Assembly (NCBI GenBank): GCA_030428025.1
Contig: JAUIBJ010000093.1
Span: 1 to 8,992 of the forward strand
DNA from: Alphaproteobacteria bacterium
GTDB lineage: Bacteria > Pseudomonadota > Alphaproteobacteria > Rhodobacterales > Rhodobacteraceae
Direction: 5' to 3'
Length of the DNA stretch: 8,992 nt
Part shown: one piece after another, positions 1-7,595 of the stretch
Position numbering within the stretch: the stretch's first letter is position 1
How the letters are laid out: the number at the start of each line of letters is the position of its first letter
Notes under the pieces: model-generated
What the model was told of the DNA's origin: nothing
Databases searched by the model: none
The model's input: the letters and a program-made list of their open reading frames with translations, nothing else
Translations under genes and position numbers: made by a program

Positions 1-10
1 GGGCCCCCGC

Positions 11-1201
11 ATGCTCTTGCGAAACGCGACCATCGCCACCATGACCGGCCCCGCGCCCTACGGCCTGACCGAAAAGGCGGCGCTTTCGGTTTCGGAGGGC
101 GCGATCCGTTGGGTCGGGCCCGAGGCCGATCTGCCGGCCGAGTTCGACGAACTGGGCGAGGACATGGAAGGGCGGCTGATCACGCCGGCCCTGATCGATT
201 GCCACACCCATATCGTCTATGGCGGCAACCGCGCCGGTGAGTTCGAGATGCGCCTCAATGGCGCAAGCTATGAAGAGGTGGCGCGCGCCGGTGGCGGGAT
301 CGTCTCGACCGTCACCGCCACGCGGGATACCGGTGAAGGGGCCCTGCTGGCCGATGCTCTGACCCGTGTCGATGCGATGATCGACGAAGGGGTATCTGTG
401 ATCGAGGTGAAGTCGGGCTATGGGCTGGATATCGACACCGAGCTAAAGATGCTGCGCGTTGCGCGGCAGATCGAGACGGTGCGCGACGTGCGGGTGAAGA
501 CCTCCTTCCTGGGGGCCCATGCGGTGCCGGCAGAGTATAAGGGCCGCAACGCCGCCTATATCACCGAGATCTGCCTGCCGGCGCTGGAACAGGCCGCCGA
601 GGCGGGACTGGCTGATGCGGTCGACGGGTTTTGCGAGGGAATCGCCTTTTCGGCAGAGGAAATCGAGCCGGTCTTTGCGCGTGCGAAGGAATTGGGCCTG
701 CCGGTGAAGCTTCATGCCGAGCAGCTGAGCAATATCGGCGGTACCAAGCTTGCCGCGAAATACGGGGCGCTGTCGGCCGATCACGTTGAATACGCCGACG
801 AAAGCGATGCAAGGGCGCTGGCAGGATCGGGCAGCGTCGCGGTGATCCTGCCCGGGGCTTACTACACCATCCGCGAAACTCAGGTACCGCCACTAGACGC
901 CTTCCGCAAACACGGCGTGCCGATGGCGCTGGCGACCGACTGCAACCCCGGTTCATCGCCGTTGGCCTCGATCCTTCTTACCATGAACATGGGCTGCACC
1001 CTGTTTCGCATGACGCCGGAGGAGGCGCTGGCCGGGGTCACCCGAAATGCCGCGCTGGCACTGGGGCTGACGGATACGGGTGTGATTGCCGCAGGCAAGC
1101 GTGCCGATCTGGCGGTCTGGGACGTGGCCCAGCCAGCGGAACTGGCCTATCGTATCGGTTTCAACCCCCTCCATCGGCGGATTTTCGGGGGTGAAGGATG
1201 A
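11..1201 (+). CDS. hutI: Imidazolonepropionase (HutI)
   Basis: Hydrolyses 4-imidazolone-5-propionate to N-formimino-L-glutamate, the third step of histidine degradation; a cytosolic metal-dependent amidohydrolase. The 396-residue length is close to the family norm of about 400. The metal site is visible: the IDCHTH motif gives His65 and His67, KLHAEQLSN gives His235 with Glu237 nearby, and ATDCNPGSSP gives Asp310. These match the His/His/His/Asp metal ligands and catalytic Glu of known HutI proteins in order and spacing. The C-terminus has the usual amidohydrolase beta-sandwich sequence (AAGKRADLAVWD). The ATG at 11 is taken as start because only ten bases precede it in the window. The frame is open back to the window edge, so a slightly longer N-terminus cannot be excluded, and an internal ATG lies at 41. 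The stop overlaps the hutH start (ATGA), indicating translational coupling. Confidence 0.97.
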   Translation: MLLRNATIATMTGPAPYGLTEKAALSVSEGAIRWVGPEADLPAEFDELGEDMEGRLITPALIDCHTHIVYGGNRAGEFEMRLNGASYEEVARAGGGIVSTVTATRDTGEGALLADALTRVDAMIDEGVSVIEVKSGYGLDIDTELKMLRVARQIETVRDVRVKTSFLGAHAVPAEYKGRNAAYITEICLPALEQAAEAGLADAVDGFCEGIAFSAEEIEPVFARAKELGLPVKLHAEQLSNIGGTKLAAKYGALSADHVEYADESDARALAGSGSVAVILPGAYYTIRETQVPPLDAFRKHGVPMALATDCNPGSSPLASILLTMNMGCTLFRMTPEEALAGVTRNAALALGLTDTGVIAAGKRADLAVWDVAQPAELAYRIGFNPLHRRIFGGEG

Positions 1202-2733
1202 GCGAGGTCGTCTCACCCGGCGCTGTGCGCCTCAGGGAACTGGAACGGATCTGGCGCGGCCGCCTGAGTGCCACACTCGACCGGGCGGTGAAACCTGCCG
1301 TCGAGGCCGCGGCAGAGTTGGTGCGCAAGGCGGCAGAGGGCGGCGAGGCGGTTTATGGCGTCAATACCGGCTTCGGCAAGCTGGCCAGCGTCAAGATCCC
1401 GGCCGAGCAGACAGAGGCCCTGCAGCGCAATCTGATCCTCAGCCATTGCTGCGGTGTGGGCGACCCGCTGGACGAAGATGCGACCCGGCTGATGATGGTG
1501 CTGAAGCTTCTGTCGCTGGGACGGGGCGCCTCGGGCGTGCGGTGGCAGACGGTCGAGCTGATCGAGGGCATGTTGGCTGCGGGGGTCACGCCCGTCGTGC
1601 CGGTGCAGGGCTCGGTCGGGGCCTCTGGCGATCTGGCGCCGCTCGCGCATATGGCCGCGGTGATGATCGGGGCGGGTGAGGCCGTGGTGGATGGCGCGCG
1701 CCTGCCCGGAGCGGAGGCTTTGGCGAAGGCCGGGCTAGACCCCATCGTGCTCGGGCCCAAGGAGGGGCTGGCGTTGATCAACGGCACGCAGTTTTCCACC
1801 GCACTGGCCCTTGTGGGGCTGTGGGGCGCGTGGCGGAATGCGGAATGCTGCATCGTCACGGCGGCGCTGTCGACCGATGCGATCATGGGTTCGACTGCGC
1901 CGCTTGTGGATGCCATCCACACCTTGCGCGGCCACAAGGGCCAGATCATGGCGGCCCGGGCGCAGCGCGCTCTGATGGAGGGCAGCGAGATCCGTGAAAG
2001 CCACCGCGAAGGCGACACAAGGGTGCAGGATCCCTATTGCATCCGTTGCCAGGCGCAGGTGAGCGGAGCGGCGATCGATCTGCTGCGCCGCGCGGGCGAG
2101 GTGCTGGAGGTCGAGGCCAACGCGGTCACCGACAACCCGCTGGTTCTGGTCGAGGAAGGCCGGATTGTCTCGGGCGGCAACTTCCACGCGGAACCGGTAG
2201 GCTTCGCCGCCGATCAGATCGCCATGGCCATCGCGGAGCTGGGTGCCATCGCACAGCGGCGCGTGGCGCTGATGGTCGATCCGAACCTGAGCTTCGACCT
2301 TCCGCCCTTCCTGACGCCCGAGCCGGGGCTGAATTCCGGCCTGATGATCGCCGAGGTCACGACGGCGGCGCTGATGAGCGAGAACAAGCATCTGGCCAAC
2401 CCCTGCACCACCGACTCGACGCCCACTTCGGCCAATCAGGAAGATCATGTGAGCATGGCCGCTCATGCGGCGCGGCGGCTGGGGCGGATGAACGCCAACC
2501 TGTCGCATATCCTGGGGGTCGAGGCGATCTGCGCGGCGCAGGGCATTGACTTCCGGTCACCGCTGAAAACCAGCACGCCGTTGCAGCGTGTGGTGGAAAG
2601 GCTGCGCGCGACCGTGCCGGCGCTGCGCGACGACCGCTATCTTGCCCCCGAACTGGAGGCGGCGGCGAGGCTTGTGATGGGCGGCGCGCTGGTCGAGGCC
2701 GCCGGGCTGGACATGACATTGGGAGACGACTGA
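1198..2733 (+). CDS. hutH: Histidine ammonia-lyase (HutH)
   Basis: Eliminates ammonia from L-histidine to give trans-urocanate, the first step of the pathway; a cytosolic homotetramer in characterised relatives. The 511-residue protein is collinear with Pseudomonas putida histidase at the active site. The Ala142-Ser143-Gly144 triad in SVGASGDLAPLAHM is the one that cyclises autocatalytically to the MIO prosthetic group. Tyr53 (YGVNTGFG), His83 (SHCCGVG), Asn195 (INGTQFS), Tyr280 and Arg283 (DPYCIRCQ) sit at the same numbers as the catalytic residues known in that enzyme. The presence of His83 rather than Phe or Leu supports histidine over phenylalanine or tyrosine as substrate. It starts inside the hutI stop codon (ATGA at 1198-1201) and its stop shares one base with the hutG start. 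Nothing suggests damage. Confidence 0.98.
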   Translation: MSEVVSPGAVRLRELERIWRGRLSATLDRAVKPAVEAAAELVRKAAEGGEAVYGVNTGFGKLASVKIPAEQTEALQRNLILSHCCGVGDPLDEDATRLMMVLKLLSLGRGASGVRWQTVELIEGMLAAGVTPVVPVQGSVGASGDLAPLAHMAAVMIGAGEAVVDGARLPGAEALAKAGLDPIVLGPKEGLALINGTQFSTALALVGLWGAWRNAECCIVTAALSTDAIMGSTAPLVDAIHTLRGHKGQIMAARAQRALMEGSEIRESHREGDTRVQDPYCIRCQAQVSGAAIDLLRRAGEVLEVEANAVTDNPLVLVEEGRIVSGGNFHAEPVGFAADQIAMAIAELGAIAQRRVALMVDPNLSFDLPPFLTPEPGLNSGLMIAEVTTAALMSENKHLANPCTTDSTPTSANQEDHVSMAAHAARRLGRMNANLSHILGVEAICAAQGIDFRSPLKTSTPLQRVVERLRATVPALRDDRYLAPELEAAARLVMGGALVEAAGLDMTLGDD

Positions 2734-3527
2734 TGAAGCCTGTCGAGGTGATCCGGGGCGATGGCCCCGTGGTGCTGGGAATGCCGCATACGGGAACGTA
2801 TGTTCCAGCGGATGTGCGGCGCTGTCTGAACGACCGCGGTCGCGGCCTGTCGGATACGGACTGGAACATTCACAAGCTCTATGAGGGGCTTCTGCCGGGG
2901 GCGACGGTGGTGCGGGCCACCTTCCACCGCTATGTGATCGATGCCAACCGCGACCCTTCGGGCGCTTCGCTCTATCCGGGGCAGAACACTACCGGGCTTG
3001 TGCCGCTGACCGATTTCGACGGCTTCGACCTATGGGAGACGCCGCCGACCGAGGCTGATATCGCGGCACGAAAGCAGGCGTTCCACGCGCCCTATCACGC
3101 GGCGCTGGAGGCGGAGTTGCAGCGGGTGCAGGAGGCGCATGGGGTGGTGGTGCTCTATGATTGCCATTCCATACGCTCCCGTATTCCGTTCCTCTTCGAG
3201 GGGACGTTGCCCGATTTCAACATCGGCACCAACAATGGCACCACCTGCGCGCCCCAGATCGCCCGGGCGGTGGAGGAGGTCTGTGGCGCGGCGACAGGCT
3301 TCACCAGCGTTACGAACGGGAGGTTCAAGGGCGGGTGGACGACGCGGCATCACGGCCGGCCCGAGGAGGGACGGCATGCGATCCAGATGGAACTGGCGCA
3401 GTCGACCTATATGGAGGAAACCCCGCCCTGGCCTTACTGGCACGAGCGGGCTGACCGCACCCGTCCGCATCTGGCGGCGTTGCTGGGTCGGATCGACGAA
3501 CTGGCACGGGCGGGGTCGCTCACATGA
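2733..3527 (+). CDS. hutG: N-formylglutamate deformylase (HutG)
   Basis: Hydrolyses N-formyl-L-glutamate to glutamate and formate, the last step of the five-step histidine pathway. The 264-residue protein belongs to the N-formylglutamate amidohydrolase family, not the arginase-like formiminoglutamase family that shares the HutG name. Visible signatures are GMPHTGTYVP near the N-terminus (His19), YVIDANRDPSG, LYPGQNTTGLVP, LYDCHSIRS (Asp143, His145) and LPDFNIGTNNGTTC. The His residues and acidic side chains are the likely metal-site residues, by family knowledge. The start is fixed by a TGATG junction with hutH (stop 2731-2733, start 2733-2735), with a GGGAG ribosome-binding site at 2721-2725. 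Its stop overlaps the next gene by four bases. This HutG type requires formiminoglutamate deiminase (HutF), which is not in the window. Confidence 0.95.
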   Translation: MKPVEVIRGDGPVVLGMPHTGTYVPADVRRCLNDRGRGLSDTDWNIHKLYEGLLPGATVVRATFHRYVIDANRDPSGASLYPGQNTTGLVPLTDFDGFDLWETPPTEADIAARKQAFHAPYHAALEAELQRVQEAHGVVVLYDCHSIRSRIPFLFEGTLPDFNIGTNNGTTCAPQIARAVEEVCGAATGFTSVTNGRFKGGWTTRHHGRPEEGRHAIQMELAQSTYMEETPPWPYWHERADRTRPHLAALLGRIDELARAGSLT

Positions 3528-4708
3528 CGCCGCTTGACGGCATCAAGGTGCTCGACCTCACCCGCGTTCTTGCGGGGCCCTATTGCACGGCCCTTCTGGC
3601 CGATCTGGGCGCCGAGGTGATCAAGCTGGAACCGCCGCACGGCGACGATTACCGCGATATTGGCCCGTTCCTGCAAGGGGAGAGTGCGCTCTTCACGCTC
3701 AACAACCGGGGCAAGAAGAGCGTATCTGTGAACCTGAAAGACCCCGAGGGGCTGGCGCTGGCGAGGCAGATCGCGGCGCAATGCGATGTGGTGGTCGAAA
3801 ACTTTCGTCCGGGCGTGGCCGAGAAGATCGGGCTGGGGCCTGCCGACCTGCGTGCGGGCAATCCCGCGCTGATCTACTGTTCGATCTCGGGCTTCGGGCA
3901 GGACGGGCCGTTCCGCGATCTGCCGGCCTATGACCTTGTGGTGCAGGCCATGTCGGGGCTGATGGCCGCGACCGGCGAGGAGGGGGGCGAACCGCTGAAG
4001 GCCGGCGAATCGATGGCCGACCTTCTGGGCGGGCTGTTCGGGTCGTGGGCGATCATGGCCGCGCTGGTCCAGAAAGCGCGCACGGGCGTGGGCGCGGTTC
4101 TCGACGTGGCAATGTATGACGCGCTCTATTCCATGCTCACCACCAGCCATGCGTTGCATTTCTATGGCGGGAAGCTGCCGCAGCGCGTGGGCAACCGGCA
4201 TCCGCTGTCGACGCCGTTCGGCTGTTTCCGCACAGCGGACGGTCAGGTGGTGATCGCGGTTCTGACGCCCGCGCAGTTCGCGCGGCTGGCCGAACTGATC
4301 GGCCGGCCCGACCTGCCCGGCGATGCGCGTTTTGCCAGCGACGAGGCGCGCACCCGGCACGAGCCGGAACTGAAAGCGATGCTCGAGGGCTGGAGCGGGC
4401 AACTCACAACGGAAGATGCGATGGTGGCGCTGGCCGAGGCGCAGCTTCCAAGCGCGCCGATCTGGGATATTGCGCAGGCGGGCGACAGCGCCCACGCCCG
4501 GGCGCGCGGCCTCGTCCACCAGATGCCGCATCCGGTGCTGGGGCAGGCCCCGGTGGTGCCTCAGCCGGTGCGCTTCGGCGGGGTGAAGCCCGCCGCCGAT
4601 CGCTCGGCCCCCGGCCTCGGTGCAGATGCAGCGGAGGTGCTCGAGCGGTACTGCGGCATGGATGCCGCGCGGCTGGACGCGCTGAGAGGCGCGGGGGTGA
4701 TCGGATGA
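3524..4708 (+). CDS. CaiB/BaiF-type family III CoA-transferase
   Basis: Predicted to move coenzyme A from an acyl-CoA donor to a free carboxylic acid; cytosolic, normally an interlocked dimer. The 394-residue length is typical of the family. The N-terminal half carries LDLTRVLAGPYCT and GAEVIKLEPP (CoA-binding fold, residues about 10-40), VENFRPG and CSISGFGQDGPF. Asp166 in ESMADLLGGLFG is the expected catalytic aspartate, equivalent to Asp169 of formyl-CoA transferase, which forms the acyl-anhydride intermediate. The C-terminal linker and small domain follow normally, so it looks active. It overlaps hutG by four bases and the acyl-CoA dehydrogenase by four bases, so it is translated as part of the hut operon although no classical hut step uses CoA. 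I infer urocanate and imidazole propionate as its acid pair; glutarate or another short acid is an alternative. Substrate cannot be read from the sequence. Confidence 0.95.
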   Translation: MTPLDGIKVLDLTRVLAGPYCTALLADLGAEVIKLEPPHGDDYRDIGPFLQGESALFTLNNRGKKSVSVNLKDPEGLALARQIAAQCDVVVENFRPGVAEKIGLGPADLRAGNPALIYCSISGFGQDGPFRDLPAYDLVVQAMSGLMAATGEEGGEPLKAGESMADLLGGLFGSWAIMAALVQKARTGVGAVLDVAMYDALYSMLTTSHALHFYGGKLPQRVGNRHPLSTPFGCFRTADGQVVIAVLTPAQFARLAELIGRPDLPGDARFASDEARTRHEPELKAMLEGWSGQLTTEDAMVALAEAQLPSAPIWDIAQAGDSAHARARGLVHQMPHPVLGQAPVVPQPVRFGGVKPAADRSAPGLGADAAEVLERYCGMDAARLDALRGAGVIG

Positions 4709-5850
4709 GCGGGCTTTTTCACATGCTGAGCGAGGAGGAACGGCTGTTCTGCGACATGCTGGAACGGATCGTGGCCGAACGGATCGCGCCGAAAGCCGCC
4801 GAAACCGACGAGACCGGCGCCTTCGTGCACGACCAGATCGGCGTGCTGGCCGAGGCCGGGATGCTGGGCGCGAACCTGCCGGAGGATTTCGGCGGGTCGG
4901 GGGTTTCGGCGCAGGCGCTGCTGCGGGCGGTGGAGATCGTGGCGGCCGGCTGCGGCTCGACCGTCTCGGCGCTGACGGCGCATTACCTGGCCACGGATTC
5001 CATCCTGATCGGCGGAACGGAGGCACAGAAGCTGGCGGTTCTGCCAAAGGCCGCCACCGGCGAGATGCTTGGGGCCTTCGCCCTGACCGAGCCCACCGCG
5101 GGGAGCGATCCGGCGGAGATGAAGGCCCGCGCGGTGCGCGAGGGCGACGGCTGGCGCCTGAAGGGCACGAAGTGTTTCATCTCCAACGGCGGGGTGGCGG
5201 ATTTCGTCGTCGTCTACGCGGTGACGGACCCCGAGGCACGGCACCGGGGAATCTCGGCATTTCTGCTGCCCAAAGGGACGCCCGGGTTCGAGCCGGGACC
5301 GCCCGAAAAGACGATGGGCCTGAAAGGCGGCCATGTCTTTACGCTCAATATCGATTGCCATTTGCCCAAGAACGCGCTGCTGGGCGCTGAGGGGCAGGGC
5401 TTCAGGACTGCCATGAATGTGCTGGACAATGGCCGCGTGGAAGTGGCGGCACAATGTATCGGCATGGCGCAGGCCGCGCTGGACGCCGCCAAATTCTATG
5501 CGCAGGAACGCGTGATCGGCGGCGAGGCCCTGAGCGCGAAACAGGGCATCCGCTGGATGCTGGCCGATATGGGCGTCGAGTTGCAAGCGGCCCGGCTGAT
5601 GGCGCTGGAGGCCGCCCGGCGGCGCGAACTGGGCGAGCGGTTTACCGACGCCGCCGCCATGGCCAAGCTGAAAGCCAGCGAGGCCGCCGGCATGGTGGCC
5701 GATACCGCGCTGCAGATTCACGGCGGCTATGGATACACCCGCGACTTTCCCATCGAACGCATCACCCGCGACCTGCGGATCATGCGCATCTACGAAGGCT
5801 CGTCCGAGATTCAACGCAACATCGTCGCCGGCCATCTGCTGGCGCAGTGA
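4705..5850 (+). CDS. Acyl-CoA dehydrogenase
   Basis: FAD enzyme predicted to introduce a C2-C3 double bond into an acyl-CoA, passing electrons to electron-transfer flavoprotein; cytosolic. The 381-residue protein resembles short/branched-chain acyl-CoA dehydrogenases. Domains in order are an N-terminal helical domain (about 1-115), a central beta domain with signature 1 FALTEPTAGSDP and the flavin-contacting KCFISNGG, and a C-terminal helical domain ending with signature 2 QIHGGYGYTRDFPIERITRD. The catalytic base is Glu364 in IYEGSSEIQRN, the position used by short- and medium-chain enzymes. All key elements are present, so it should be functional. It starts inside the CoA-transferase stop codon (ATGA) and ends 13 bases before hutU. 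Its partner and position suggest oxidation of imidazolepropionyl-CoA to urocanoyl-CoA, but that is inference. I saw no hallmark forcing a glutaryl-CoA dehydrogenase reading, though I cannot rule it out. Confidence 0.96.
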   Translation: MSGLFHMLSEEERLFCDMLERIVAERIAPKAAETDETGAFVHDQIGVLAEAGMLGANLPEDFGGSGVSAQALLRAVEIVAAGCGSTVSALTAHYLATDSILIGGTEAQKLAVLPKAATGEMLGAFALTEPTAGSDPAEMKARAVREGDGWRLKGTKCFISNGGVADFVVVYAVTDPEARHRGISAFLLPKGTPGFEPGPPEKTMGLKGGHVFTLNIDCHLPKNALLGAEGQGFRTAMNVLDNGRVEVAAQCIGMAQAALDAAKFYAQERVIGGEALSAKQGIRWMLADMGVELQAARLMALEAARRRELGERFTDAAAMAKLKASEAAGMVADTALQIHGGYGYTRDFPIERITRDLRIMRIYEGSSEIQRNIVAGHLLAQ

Positions 5851-5855
5851 AGGAG
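5851..5855 (+). promoter_or_regulatory. Ribosome-binding site of hutU
   Basis: AGGAG lies directly after the acyl-CoA dehydrogenase stop codon and eight bases before the ATG at 5864. It decides the hutU start: the frame is open further upstream to an ATG at 5729, but that stretch lies inside the dehydrogenase gene and encodes residues unlike any urocanase. Confidence 0.85.
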
Positions 5856-5863
5856 CAACCGAC

Positions 5864-7534
5864 ATGACCAACCCCCGCCACAACACCCGCGACATCTATC
5901 CCGACACCGGCGCCGAGATTTCGGCAAAGCACTGGGTGACGGAGGCGCCGATGCGGATGCTGATGAACAACCTTCACCCCGACGTGGCCGAAAACCCGCA
6001 CGAGTTGGTGGTCTATGGCGGCATCGGCCGCGCCGCCCGCACCTGGGAGGATTTCGACCGGATCGTCGGCACGCTGAAGGGGCTGGAGGAGGACGAGACG
6101 CTTCTGGTGCAGTCGGGCAAGCCGGTGGGCGTGTTCAAGACCCACAAGGATGCGCCCCGCGTGCTGATCGCCAATTCCAACCTCGTGCCGCACTGGGCCA
6201 ACTGGGACCATTTCAGCGAGCTCGATAAGAAGGGCCTGATGATGTACGGTCAGATGACCGCCGGGTCGTGGATCTATATCGGCAGTCAGGGCATCGTGCA
6301 GGGCACCTACGAGACCTTCGCCGAGGCGGGCCGGCAACATTACGACGGCAACCTAAAGGGGCGCTGGATTCTGACCGGGGGCCTGGGCGGCATGGGCGGG
6401 GCACAGCCGCTGGCGGCGGTTTTCGCCGGGGCCTGCTGTCTTGCCGTGGAATGCGACGAAACCCGTGCCGAGTTCCGCAAGCGGACGCGTTATGTGGACG
6501 AGATCACCCATTCGCTCGACGAGGCGCTGGCAATGATCGAGCGCTGGACCAAGGCGGGCGAGGCCAAGTCGGTTGGCCTGATCGGCAACGCGGCGGATGT
6601 GTTCCCGGAACTGGTGCGGCGCGGCGTGAAACCGGATATCGTCACCGACCAGACCAGTGCGCATGACCCGGTGCATGGCTACCTGCCACAGGGCTGGAGC
6701 GTGGGCGAATGGCGCGCGATGCAAGAGAGCGACCCCAAGGCGGTGGAGAAAGCCGCCCGCGCCAGCATGCGCGTGCATGTTCAGGCGATGGTCGATTTCT
6801 GGAACATGGGCGTGCCGACGCTGGACTATGGCAACAACATCCGACAGGTGGCGCTGGAAGAGGGGCTGGAAGACGCCTTTGCCTTCCCCGGTTTCGTGCC
6901 GGCCTATATCCGCCCGCTTTTCTGCCGTGGCGTCGGCCCCTTCCGCTGGTGTGCGCTGTCGGGCGATCCGGAGGATATCTACAAGACCGACGCGAAGATG
7001 AAAGAGCTTTTCCCCGAGCATGAGGGCCTGCATCGCTGGCTCGACATGGCGCAGGAGCGGATTTCCTTCCAGGGTCTGCCTGCGCGGATCTGCTGGATCG
7101 GGCTTGGTGAGCGGCACAAGGCGGGGCTCGCGTTCAACGAGATGGTCCGCAATGGCGAGTTGAAGGCACCTGTGGTGATCGGTCGTGACCATCTCGACAG
7201 CGGTTCGGTCGCCTCTCCCAACCGCGAGACCGAGGCGATGAAGGACGGCTCGGATGCCGTTTCCGACTGGCCGCTCCTGAACGCGCTTCTCAATACCGCG
7301 AGTGGGGCGACATGGGTCAGCCTGCATCACGGCGGCGGTGTAGGCATGGGTTTTTCGCAGCATTCCGGCATGGTGATCTGCTGCGACGGGACCGAGGATG
7401 CCGACCGGCGGATCGCGCGGGTTCTGTGGAACGACCCGGCCACGGGGGTGATGCGCCACGCGGATGCGGGCTATGACATTGCCATCGACTGCGCGCGTGA
7501 GCACGGTCTGAAGCTTCCGGGGATATTGAAGTGA
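5864..7534 (+). CDS. hutU: Urocanate hydratase (HutU)
   Basis: Adds water to urocanate to give 4-imidazolone-5-propionate, the second step of histidine degradation, using tightly bound NAD+ as an electrophile; a cytosolic homodimer in known cases. From the ATG at 5864 the protein is 556 residues, the usual family length. The Gly-rich NAD+-binding segment is TGGLGGMGGAQP at residues 171-182. Cys410 in ARICWIGLG corresponds to the well-known active-site cysteine (Cys410 in Pseudomonas putida), and GPFRWCALSGDPEDI and VIGRDHLDSGSV are further invariant blocks. The start is set by the AGGAG at 5851 and by the typical N-terminal sequence beginning MTNPRHNTRDIYPDTG. It is the last clear hut gene of the operon, placed directly after the CoA-transferase and dehydrogenase pair rather than next to hutG or hutH. 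Confidence 0.98.
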   Translation: MTNPRHNTRDIYPDTGAEISAKHWVTEAPMRMLMNNLHPDVAENPHELVVYGGIGRAARTWEDFDRIVGTLKGLEEDETLLVQSGKPVGVFKTHKDAPRVLIANSNLVPHWANWDHFSELDKKGLMMYGQMTAGSWIYIGSQGIVQGTYETFAEAGRQHYDGNLKGRWILTGGLGGMGGAQPLAAVFAGACCLAVECDETRAEFRKRTRYVDEITHSLDEALAMIERWTKAGEAKSVGLIGNAADVFPELVRRGVKPDIVTDQTSAHDPVHGYLPQGWSVGEWRAMQESDPKAVEKAARASMRVHVQAMVDFWNMGVPTLDYGNNIRQVALEEGLEDAFAFPGFVPAYIRPLFCRGVGPFRWCALSGDPEDIYKTDAKMKELFPEHEGLHRWLDMAQERISFQGLPARICWIGLGERHKAGLAFNEMVRNGELKAPVVIGRDHLDSGSVASPNRETEAMKDGSDAVSDWPLLNALLNTASGATWVSLHHGGGVGMGFSQHSGMVICCDGTEDADRRIARVLWNDPATGVMRHADAGYDIAIDCAREHGLKLPGILK

Positions 7535-7566
7535 CCGCCTGTCGGCCGTTATGTTTTCCGGATGCA

Positions 7567-7578
7567 GGGCTTAAGCCC
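7567..7578. repeat. 12-base perfect palindrome in the hutU-DUF1810 spacer
   Basis: GGGCTTAAGCCC is a perfect inverted repeat in the 61-base spacer, ending 17 bases before the DUF1810 start codon. As RNA it gives only a four-pair stem with a TTAA loop and has no following T-run, so it is a poor terminator. It might be a small operator or an accident. I see no convincing -35/-10 pair in the rest of the spacer. Confidence 0.4.
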
Positions 7579-7595
7579 GGCCTACGGGGGGTGCG

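Noticed and set aside
1198..2733. Phenylalanine or tyrosine ammonia-lyase, sharing the MIO motif, as an alternative to histidase.
   Set aside because: His83 and the active-site residues at P. putida histidase numbering, together with the hut operon context, point to histidine.
3434..5047. A 537-codon open frame on the - strand.
   Set aside because: It lies opposite the well-supported CoA-transferase and the start of the dehydrogenase. Its translation is rich in Arg, Pro and His with no recognisable motif, as expected for the antisense of high-GC codon usage.
5729..5863. A possible 45-residue N-terminal extension of HutU.
   Set aside because: It lies wholly inside the dehydrogenase coding region in another frame and has no urocanase-like sequence. 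The ATG at 5864 has a good ribosome-binding site and the family-typical N-terminus.
4561..5895. A 444-codon open frame on the - strand.
   Set aside because: It is antisense to the dehydrogenase, which has all catalytic signatures. The antisense protein shows no family pattern.
6353..7504. A 383-codon open frame on the - strand.
   Set aside because: It is antisense to hutU and low in recognisable motifs; a high-GC shadow.
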